DNA of 64,000 nucleotides from contig NZ_SNWR01000001.1 of assembly GCF_004362215.1 (NCBI RefSeq), forward strand, positions 5,438,001-5,502,000, read 5' to 3'. This DNA comes from Paractinoplanes brasiliensis (GTDB lineage Bacteria; Actinomycetota; Actinomycetes; Mycobacteriales; Micromonosporaceae). Under the pieces are notes generated by a model, which did no database searches, had not been told where the DNA came from, and saw nothing but the letters and a program-made list of their open reading frames with translations. The translations under genes and the position numbers were made by a program. Below, in pieces: positions 17,901 to 30,412 of the stretch (within the stretch, counting starts at the first letter, position 1; each line of letters begins with the position of its first letter).

Positions 17901-20900
17901 CGCCGCGCTCGGGCTGCCCGGCGTGGAGCGGGTCTTCGACGACGAGAACCTCGCCCGGATCCTGGCCGGCCAGCAGTTCATCGACACCATCCCGCACCGG
18001 CTGCGCCGCGCCGTGGTGGACCGGCGCATCACCCGCCTGGTGAAGCGGGAGACCGGTGACCCCACCTTCGAGACCATCGACCACGAGGCCGACGTCGTCA
18101 AGCTCGCCGGCCGGGCCGCACCGGTCGACATGGTCGGCCAGTTCGGTGTGGACGCCACCCGCGACGCCGCGCTGGACAACGCCACCCGGCTGGCCATCGG
18201 CGCTGGGTTCGACGCGCTGCGTGACGCCGGTATCCCACTGGTGATGCACTACAAGGACACCACGCTCGGCACCCGTCTGCCGGACCGCTGGGGCCTGCCC
18301 GCGTCGATGCGCGACGACACCGGGGTCATCTTCGCCTCGGCCTTCCCCGGCTACGACAACTTCGCCCGGGACATCGAGCGCTACGTCACCGACCGGGGCC
18401 GCCGCGAGCAGCTGCTCGCCCTCGAGGCGGTCCGGGCCCGGCTGGGCGGCGGCGAGGCGGCCACCGCCGAGGTGGACCGGCGGATCGCCGAGCTGCGGCA
18501 CGCGCTGGAGACCGACCCGTACCTTTTCGACCGGCGGTTCCTGTTCCGCTGCCTGTCGATGGGCCACTCCCAGTTCGCGGAGATCATCGGCGCCCGCGGG
18601 CCGAACACTCAGATCAACGCCGCCTGTGCGAGCACCACCCAGGCGACCGCGCTGGCCGAGGACTGGATCCGAGCCGGCCGCTGCCGCCGCGTCGTGGTGG
18701 TCTCCGCCGACGACGTCACCTCCGACGTCCTGCTGCCCTGGGTGGTCTCGGGCTTCCTGGCCTCCGGCGCCGCCGCCACCGACGACATCGTCGAGGAGGC
18801 CGCGACCCCGTTCGACCGGCGCCGGCACGGCATGATCGTCGGCATGGGCGCCGCGGCGTTCGTCGTCGAGTCCGCCGACGCCGCCCGCGAGCGCGGCCTG
18901 CAACCGATCTGCGAGGTGCTCGGCGCGGTCACCGCCAACAGCGCCTTCCACGGCACCCGGCTCGACGTCGAGCACATCAGCCAGGTCATGGAGCAGCTGT
19001 TCGACCGGGCCGAGGCGCGCGGCGTGCAGCGGCACACGATCGCGCCGGAGACCGTCTTCGTCTCGCACGAGACGTACACGCCGGCCCGTGGCGGCAGCGC
19101 GGCCGCCGAGATCAACGCGCTGCGCCGGGTCTTCGGCGCGGACGCCGACACCGTCGTCATCACCAACACCAAGGGCTTCACCGGGCATGCGATGGGCGCC
19201 GGCATCGAGGACGTGGTCGCCATCAAGACGCTGGAGACCGGGCTGGTGCCGCCGGTGCCCAACTTCAAGGAACCGGACCCCGAGCTGGGCCGGCTCAACC
19301 TCTCGACCGGCGGCGCCTATCCCGTGCGGTACGCGCTGCGGCTGGCGGCCGGCTTCGGCTCACAGATCGCCATGTCGCTGCTGCGCTGGACGCCGCTCGC
19401 GGACGGACGGCACCGGGCGCCGGCAGAGCTGGGGTACGCGTACCGGATCGTCGATCCCGCCGCCTGGCAGCGCTGGCTGACCGAGGCCGGTGGCGCCGAG
19501 GCCCGGCTGGAGGTCGTGCAACGCCGGCTGCGCATCGCCGACGTCGGCGTCCCCGGGGTGCCCCCGGCGGTGGCGGCGCCCGTGGCCGTCGCGCCGCCGG
19601 TCGTCACCGCGCAGCCGGTCGTCACCGCGCCGCCGGTCGTCACCGTGCCGCCCGTTGTTTCCGTGCCGCCCGTTGTTTCCGTGCCGCCCGTTGTTTCCGT
19701 GCCGCCGGCACCGCCCACTCCGGTCGCGGTGCCGGCTGAGCCGGCACCGGAGGGTGACGAGGTCGCCGATGCGGTGGTGGGGATCGTGTCGGAGCTGACC
19801 GGTTATCCGCCGGAACTGCTGGATGTGGATCTGGATCTCGAGGCGGATCTGGGGGTGGACACGGTCAAGCAGGCTGAGGTGTTCGCGGCGGTGCGGGAGC
19901 GGTTCGGGGTGGCCCGGGACGAGACTCTCCAGTTGCGGGACTTCCCGACCCTGACACACGTGGTCGGCTGGGTCCGCGACAAGACCGGCAGCCGGGACAC
20001 CGCCACGGTGCGGATGGCCGCCGACGATCCGGTCCAGGCTGCGGCTCCTGTCGCGGGCGGACCCGCGGGTGACGAGGTCGCCGATGCGGTGGTGGGGATC
20101 GTGTCGGAGCTGACCGGTTATCCGCCGGAACTGCTGGATGTGGATCTGGATCTCGAGGCGGATCTGGGGGTGGACACGGTCAAGCAGGCTGAGGTGTTCG
20201 CGGCGGTGCGGGAGCGGTTCGGGGTGGCCCGGGACGAGACTCTCCAGTTGCGGGACTTCCCGACCCTGACACACGTCGTCGGCTGGGTCCGGGACCGCAC
20301 CGCCGGACCGGCCACCGCGGCGGTACCGGAGCGCCGGGACGCCGCGGGCCCGCCGGTCACCACCGCGGTCGCCGGTGATCTCGCGGCCACCGACCGGATC
20401 ACCCGCCGGGTTCCCGTACCGGCGCTGCGTCCCGAAACGGCTGCCTGTGTGCCGACCGGCGTCACTCTGGACGGTGACACCCGTGTCGTCCTGCTGCCGG
20501 ACCAGGGCGGCGTCGGCGGGGCCCTGGCCACTCGGCTGACCCGGCTGGGCGTCCAGGTGCTGACGCTGGACCCCGACCACCCGGAGGTGGCGCTGGAGGA
20601 CGCCCTGGCCGGCGGGCCGGTGCACGGCGTGTACTGGCTGGCCGCCCTGGACGACGAGGGAGACCTCGACGGTCTCGGCCTCGACGGCTGGCGCGCCGCA
20701 CTGCACCGGCGTGTCCGCACGCTTTACGCCACGATGCGCCGGCTCTACGACGACAGCCCGTTCCTGGTCGCCGCGACCCGGCTCGGCGGCTACCACGGCT
20801 ACGGCGACGACGGGGCGACCTGCCCGCTGGGTGGTGCGGTCACCGGCTTCGCCAAGGCATACCGCCGGGAGCGGCCCGGCGCGCTGGTCAAGGCGGTCGA

Positions 20901-22836
20901 CTTCGCGGCCGGCCGGAAGACCGCCACGCCGGCGGACCGGTTGGTCGACGAGACCCTGCGCGATCCCGGCTGCGTCGAGGTCGGCTACGCCGACGGCCGG
21001 CGCTGGGGCGTGGGCCTGGCCGACCGTCCGTTCCCCGCCGCCTGCACCCCGCTCGGTTCGGACCAGGTCTTCCTGGTCACCGGCGCTGCCGGCAGCATCG
21101 TCTCGGCGATCATCGCGGACCTGGCGGACGCCGCACCCGGCACCTTCCACCTGTTCGACCTGACCCCCGCGCCGGACCCGGCCGACCCGGATCTGCGTCG
21201 CTACGCCGAGGACCGCGACGGCTTCAAGGCCGAGCTGGCGACCCGGCTCCGTGATCGTGGTGAACGGCCCACGCCGGTCCTGATCGACCGGGAACTGGCC
21301 CGCTTCGAGCGGTTGCAGGCCGCGCTGGCCGCCGTGCAGGCGGTGGAACGCGCCGGCGGGACCGCGCACTACCACAGCGTCGACCTGACCGATCCGGGCG
21401 CCGTCGAGAAGGCCATGGCTCATGTACGCGCCGTCAGCGGCCGGATCGACGTGCTGCTGCACGCCGCCGGGGTGGAGATCAGCCACACCCTGCCCGACAA
21501 GGAGCCCGCCGAGTTCGACCTCGTGCTGGCGGTGAAGGGCGACGGGCTGTTCAACGTCCTGCACACGGCGCGTGACTTGCCGCTCGGAACGGTCGTCGCG
21601 TTCAGTTCGGTCGCCGGCCGCTTCGGCAATGTGGGACAGACCGACTACAGCGCCGCGAACGACCTGCAGTGCAAGGTGCTGAGCAGTCTGCGGCGAAGCC
21701 GCCCCGGGATACACGCCCTCGCCGTCGACTGGACGGCGTGGGGTGGGATCGGGATGGCCACCCGCGGCTCGATCCCCCAGGTGATGGAGATGGCCGGGGT
21801 CGAGATGCTCCCCGCCGAGGCCGGCGTCGCCTGGATCCGGCGCGAGCTGACCTGCGGCACCGCCGACGGCGAGGTGGTCGTCGCCGGTGCGCTGGGCGCG
21901 ATGGCCGCGGAGTACCACGAGACCGGCGGCCTGGACCTGGCGAGCCTGTCGCCGGGCGGACCGATGGCTGTCGCTCCGGCCGGTTTCAGCGTGCACGACG
22001 GGCTGGTCGTGCAGACCACGCTGGATCCGGCGGCCACAACGTTCCTCGACGACCACCGCATCGACGGCACCCCGGTGCTGCCCGGAGTGATGGGCATCGA
22101 GGCGTTCGCCGAGGTCGCGCGTCTCCTCGTGCCCGGCTGGCACGTGGTGGCCGTCGAGGACGTGGACTTCTCCGCGCCGGTGAAGTTCTACCGCGACGAA
22201 CCGCGGACGCTGCGCGTCACCGCGCTGCTGCGCCCGGCCGGCGCGGACCTGCTCGCCGAGTGCCGGCTGTCCGCCGAACGCGTCCTGCCGGGCACCGGCG
22301 AGGTGCAGCGCACCACCCACTTCACCGGGTCGGTACGCCTGTCCGCGCCGCCGTACGACCCCGGGCGCGACGACGCCGAGGTGCACCCGCAACCGCCGGA
22401 GCTGAGCCCGGCGGAGGTGTACCGGCTGTACTTCCACGGCCCGGCCTACCAGGTCGTCGGCTCCGCCTGGCGGCACGGTGACGGCGCCGCCGCCCGCTTC
22501 GCCGCCGATCTGGCGGCACCGGCGGGTGAGCCCACCGTCGCCGGACCGCGGCTGGTCGAGCTCTGCTTCCAGACCGCCGGCCTGTGGGAGGCCGGCCGGC
22601 AGGGCCGGCTGGCGCTGCCGGCCCACGTCGGCGCCGTGCGCCTCGGCGGTGACCCGACCGAGCACGCCGGGCTGCTGGCCACGGTACGACCGAACGGCCG
22701 CGGCGGCTTCGACTGTGTGGTGCGCGACGACGACGGCGCGGTCGTCCTGCGCGTCGACGGATATCGCACGGTGGAGTTGCCCGATGCGCTGCCGGAGGAC
22801 GTGTGTGCCCCGTTCCGATCCGTCATGCATGGCTGA
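14905..22836 (+). CDS. PUFA-synthase-like megasynthase KS-AT-KS-ACP-ACP-KR-DH
   Basis: 2643 residues. KS1 (~5-475) has Cys217, His351 and His391. The AT (~600-900) has Ser699 in GHSLGEY and HAFH at 801-804, which points to malonyl-CoA. KS2 (~993-1500) keeps Cys1241, His1388 and His1428 in unusual settings. A Pro/Val linker is followed by two ACPs that carry Thr (1653, 1758) in LGVDTVKQAE where Ser is expected. The KR (~2055-2330) has TGAAGS and Tyr2248. The hot-dog DH has His2384 in HRIDGTPVLP, but Glu2552 where Asp is usual. There is no ER or thioesterase; the PfaD-like protein could supply reduction in trans. The layout condenses PfaA- and PfaC-type functions into one chain. The product is unknown. 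Confidence 0.92.
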   Translation: MTAVSPVPIAVIGLGAVMPDAPDAATFWTNIRTGRYSISDVPPERWDPALHYDPDPRAPDKTYSRIGGWVRDFTWDPLAWQLPVPPAVSAQMEEGQKWSVATARAALLDAGWPDWPVDPERVAVIIGNAIGGDKHYRTVLRVQFDEVVQRLRSAPSFAQLPEPVRAAVLAETRDPFLAGLPEITEDTMPGELANVIAGRIANLFNFRGPNFTTDAACASGLAAMSAAVRGLQAGDFDVAVTGGVDRNMNAAAFVKFCKIGALSATGTRPFDAGADGFVMGEGAALFVLKRLADAERDGDRVYAVLLGLGGSSDGRGKGITAPNPLGQRLAVERAWQNAGLDPALASCVEAHGTSTRVGDATELGSLSDVFAKAGAATGAIALGSVKSNIGHLKAAAGAAGLFKTVLGLHEKVLTPSLHFERPNPHVDWDAIPFRVNTELREWPAPRHGVRCAGVSAFGFGGTNFHAVLEEYVPGRHRQPQESARSYAGVDLARQASASAEPRPPLRGAAVVGGRDEADVAGQLDRLAAAAAAGRAPAPAAPDPEIAGAAVRVAIDYADPADLAAKAGRAVSALRAGDPARWRMLRAQGVYLGRGAPGRVAFLYTGQGSQYVNMLRDLRAREPLVAAAFAEADRVMTPLLGRPLTGYIFADESDQATRRRLEEQLMQTEITQPAVLATDLALTRLLDAYGVRPDLVMGHSLGEYGALVAAGALSFDAALEAVSARGREMAGLTMADNGAMAAVFGPLEQIERIVAATEGYVVVANVNSVSQAVVGGATEAVQRAISAFERAGLTATRIPVSHAFHTEIVAPASEPLKVALRRLDVHAPVRPVVSNVTGEFYPPDADMEAMLDLLGRQVASPVQFVKGLHTLYAAGARIFVEVGPKRALHGFVEDVLGDDVLALFTNHPKAGDVASFNQALCGLYAAGLGFAASAQTGRAAAAATAGAVPTTPERTAMTTDRYAELGHLFADVLERGLQIYSGGRPAGPPTAGPEPVVVTGAALGLPGVERVFDDENLARILAGQQFIDTIPHRLRRAVVDRRITRLVKRETGDPTFETIDHEADVVKLAGRAAPVDMVGQFGVDATRDAALDNATRLAIGAGFDALRDAGIPLVMHYKDTTLGTRLPDRWGLPASMRDDTGVIFASAFPGYDNFARDIERYVTDRGRREQLLALEAVRARLGGGEAATAEVDRRIAELRHALETDPYLFDRRFLFRCLSMGHSQFAEIIGARGPNTQINAACASTTQATALAEDWIRAGRCRRVVVVSADDVTSDVLLPWVVSGFLASGAAATDDIVEEAATPFDRRRHGMIVGMGAAAFVVESADAARERGLQPICEVLGAVTANSAFHGTRLDVEHISQVMEQLFDRAEARGVQRHTIAPETVFVSHETYTPARGGSAAAEINALRRVFGADADTVVITNTKGFTGHAMGAGIEDVVAIKTLETGLVPPVPNFKEPDPELGRLNLSTGGAYPVRYALRLAAGFGSQIAMSLLRWTPLADGRHRAPAELGYAYRIVDPAAWQRWLTEAGGAEARLEVVQRRLRIADVGVPGVPPAVAAPVAVAPPVVTAQPVVTAPPVVTVPPVVSVPPVVSVPPVVSVPPAPPTPVAVPAEPAPEGDEVADAVVGIVSELTGYPPELLDVDLDLEADLGVDTVKQAEVFAAVRERFGVARDETLQLRDFPTLTHVVGWVRDKTGSRDTATVRMAADDPVQAAAPVAGGPAGDEVADAVVGIVSELTGYPPELLDVDLDLEADLGVDTVKQAEVFAAVRERFGVARDETLQLRDFPTLTHVVGWVRDRTAGPATAAVPERRDAAGPPVTTAVAGDLAATDRITRRVPVPALRPETAACVPTGVTLDGDTRVVLLPDQGGVGGALATRLTRLGVQVLTLDPDHPEVALEDALAGGPVHGVYWLAALDDEGDLDGLGLDGWRAALHRRVRTLYATMRRLYDDSPFLVAATRLGGYHGYGDDGATCPLGGAVTGFAKAYRRERPGALVKAVDFAAGRKTATPADRLVDETLRDPGCVEVGYADGRRWGVGLADRPFPAACTPLGSDQVFLVTGAAGSIVSAIIADLADAAPGTFHLFDLTPAPDPADPDLRRYAEDRDGFKAELATRLRDRGERPTPVLIDRELARFERLQAALAAVQAVERAGGTAHYHSVDLTDPGAVEKAMAHVRAVSGRIDVLLHAAGVEISHTLPDKEPAEFDLVLAVKGDGLFNVLHTARDLPLGTVVAFSSVAGRFGNVGQTDYSAANDLQCKVLSSLRRSRPGIHALAVDWTAWGGIGMATRGSIPQVMEMAGVEMLPAEAGVAWIRRELTCGTADGEVVVAGALGAMAAEYHETGGLDLASLSPGGPMAVAPAGFSVHDGLVVQTTLDPAATTFLDDHRIDGTPVLPGVMGIEAFAEVARLLVPGWHVVAVEDVDFSAPVKFYRDEPRTLRVTALLRPAGADLLAECRLSAERVLPGTGEVQRTTHFTGSVRLSAPPYDPGRDDAEVHPQPPELSPAEVYRLYFHGPAYQVVGSAWRHGDGAAARFAADLAAPAGEPTVAGPRLVELCFQTAGLWEAGRQGRLALPAHVGAVRLGGDPTEHAGLLATVRPNGRGGFDCVVRDDDGAVVLRVDGYRTVELPDALPEDVCAPFRSVMHG
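19645..19698 (+). repeat. Three 18-bp tandem repeats in the KS2-ACP linker
   Basis: GTGCCGCCCGTTGTTTCC occurs three times in exact tandem (19645-19662, 19663-19680, 19681-19698). Each copy encodes VPPVVS, within a longer degenerate VxxPPVVT/S linker between KS2 and the first ACP. The unit keeps the frame, so copy number can change without disrupting the protein. Confidence 0.97.
19752..20276 (+). repeat. 210-bp exact direct repeat encoding the two ACPs
   Basis: Positions 19752-19961 and 20067-20276 are identical base for base, offset by 315 bp, and cover almost all of both carrier domains. The intervening linker is not repeated. Codons in the repeat (GAT, CGG, GTG, TTG) look less C-ending than the flanking sequence. 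This suggests recent duplication or ongoing gene conversion. Confidence 0.97.
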
Positions 22837-22849
22837 GGGAGTGGACAGC

Positions 22850-28374
<5,525 letters not shown>

Positions 28375-28393
<19 letters not shown>

Positions 28394-29169
28394 TCGAGCC
28401 AGGAGTGCAGGGGCGTCGCGGTCGCCAGCGGGCCCGGGCACTCCAACGCGATCGGCGGGAGGGTCGGCGCCCCGGTGGCCACCGTCAGCAGGTACGCGCC
28501 CTCCCGGCGCCACCATCCGGTGATCGGCGGGCCGGCTGCCTGGCGTACCGACAGCTGTCCCCAGCCGTCCGGACCGGCGGCCCGGACGTCCACCTGCACG
28601 CTGCGGGTGTCGCGGCGCAGCCCACTGCGGAGCACCTTGAGCGCGCTCTCCTTCGCTGACCAGATCAGGTTGGCGGCGGTGTCCCGGTCGCGGCCGGGGC
28701 GGCACCCGGCGACGAAGCGCTGTTCGGCGGCGGTCAGGAAGTCCCGGACGAACGCGGGGCTGCGGGGCTCCACCAGCTCCAGATCGCAGCCGACCCGCCG
28801 CCCGAGGACGCAAACCGCCCAGCCGGCCCGGTCGGTCACCGACGCGTCGAACGCCACCCGCACCCCGTCGACCAGCACGTACGGTGCTCCGTCCGGCGCG
28901 TTCGGCACCTCGATGGCGGCCAGTCCGGTCGGCTCGGCCGGGTGCCCGGTGACGGCGGCCACCGTGTGTTTGACGGCCAACCGGCGGAGCAGATATTCGG
29001 TCCGCCGCTTCGGGTAGGCCAGCGCGGCAGAGCGGCGGGCCTCGGCGCCGGACAGCCACCGCGTCCCGCCCGGCACGGCCGCCTCGCCCCGAGCCATCCA
29101 CAGTGGCCGGTAGTCGCCGGTCACGGCGTTCGCGGCGGCCGCCCGGATCTCCGCGGCGCCGCCCGTCAC
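28375..29169 (-). CDS. Sfp-type 4'-phosphopantetheinyl transferase
   Basis: 264 residues. The metal-binding motif GCDLELVEP has Asp129 and Glu131, and WSAKESALKVL has Lys173, Glu174 and Lys178, as in Sfp-type enzymes that activate carrier proteins from CoA. The usual Ser-His pair before the first motif reads Ser-Val here, which is unusual. The GTG start overlaps the gpsA-like stop (GTGA). It is probably dedicated to the tandem Thr-type ACPs of the adjacent megasynthase. Confidence 0.9.
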
Positions 29170-30182
29170 CAGCCCTCCCCGTACACCTCGTGGCCGGGCG
29201 TGGCCCGCAGCAGCCCGCGGTAGGTCTTCTCGACCGGCTGCCGATGGTTGAGCACGGCGTCGACCTCACGGGCGATCGGCATGTCGATACCCCGCTCGGC
29301 AGCCAGCTTCATCACCGCGGCCGTGGTTCGTACACCCTCCGCGACCTGGTTCATCGAGGCGAGGATCTCCTCCAGCGGCCGGCCGCGCCCGAGTTCGAAT
29401 CCCACGTACCGGTTGCGGCTGTGGGGGCTGATGCAGGTCACCAGGAGATCGCCCATCCCGGCCAGGCCGGCGAACGTCTCGGCCCGTCCGCCCAGCGCCA
29501 CCCCGAGCCTGGTCAGCTCGTGCAGCGACCGGGTGATCACCATGGCCCGGGTGTTGTCACCGGCGCCCAGCCCGTCACCGAAGCCCACGGCGAGCGCGAA
29601 CACGTTCTTGAGCGCGCCGGCGATCTCCACACCCACGACGTCCTCGCTGGTGTACACCCGGTAGCGGGAGGTGTTGACCACGCCCTGCAACATTTGCGCA
29701 CTGTGGTGGTCGGGCATCGCCAGAGTGGCCGCCGCCGAGTAGCCCTGCACCACCTCCCGGGCGATGTTCGGCCCGGACAGCACGCCGGCCGGGTTCCCGG
29801 GCAGCACCTCGCCGATCACCTCGGTCATCCGCTTGCGCGAACCCTGCTCCAGACCTTTCACCAGGCTCACGATCGGGATGAACGGCCGGACGTGGTCCAC
29901 CGACCGCTCCAGCACCGCCCGCAGGTACTGCGCCGGAACCCCGGCGATGAGGACGTCGGCCCGTTCGACGGCTCCGACCAGGTCGGTGGTGGCGCGCAGG
30001 CCCTGGGCGAGGTCGAAGCCGGCGAGGTAGCGCGGGTTCTGGTGCGTCCGGTTGACCGCCTCCGCGATCCGCGGGTCACGCGCCCAGAGCAGGGTGTCGG
30101 TCCGGCGGGCCGCGATGGACGCCACCGTCGTGCCCCACGTGCCCCCGCCGAGCACCGTGACCCTGGGTTTGCGCGCACTCAT
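29166..30182 (-). CDS. gpsA: NAD(P)-dependent glycerol-3-phosphate dehydrogenase
   Basis: 338 residues, the family size. The nucleotide motif VLGGGTWGTTVASIAA is at the N-terminus. SLVKGLEQGSRKRMTEVI, SGPNIAREV, the catalytic-lysine region EIAGALKNVFALAVG and GRAETFAGLAGMGDLLVTC follow. It reduces dihydroxyacetone phosphate to sn-glycerol-3-phosphate, the backbone of glycerolipids. The ATG at 30182 is preferred over 30290, which adds a low-complexity basic stretch. It is coupled to the PPTase, so it may be a locus-specific copy rather than the housekeeping enzyme. Confidence 0.92.
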   Translation of the reverse strand: MSARKPRVTVLGGGTWGTTVASIAARRTDTLLWARDPRIAEAVNRTHQNPRYLAGFDLAQGLRATTDLVGAVERADVLIAGVPAQYLRAVLERSVDHVRPFIPIVSLVKGLEQGSRKRMTEVIGEVLPGNPAGVLSGPNIAREVVQGYSAAATLAMPDHHSAQMLQGVVNTSRYRVYTSEDVVGVEIAGALKNVFALAVGFGDGLGAGDNTRAMVITRSLHELTRLGVALGGRAETFAGLAGMGDLLVTCISPHSRNRYVGFELGRGRPLEEILASMNQVAEGVRTTAAVMKLAAERGIDMPIAREVDAVLNHRQPVEKTYRGLLRATPGHEVYGEGW

Positions 30183-30412
30183 CAGGTGGCCACCTCCCGC
30201 GGCCAGCATTGGATACGCATCCAGTCTTCTTCGCCGCCTGCGGCCGGTCAACTGCCGAAGGTCCCTGATACGCGCGGCCGGCTCAGCCACGGCCTGCCGA
30301 TCCGCCCTCCGGCCGCATCCTCGGATCAGCGGGTCCTGGTAACGAGTCCGCTCCCGAGGCGAGAGTGGACGTCACGCGTGAGCCGATCCCTTTCCAACAG
30401 TCAGGAGTCACG

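Noticed and set aside
14344..19188. A 1614-codon open frame antisense to the dehydrogenase and megasynthase
   Set aside because: It mirrors the high-GC third-position pattern of the real genes, has low-complexity Gly/Arg/Asp/His-rich composition and no motif or start signal.
19645..19698. CRISPR-like repeat array
   Set aside because: The units are contiguous, in frame and only 18 bp, with no spacers; they are a protein linker repeat.
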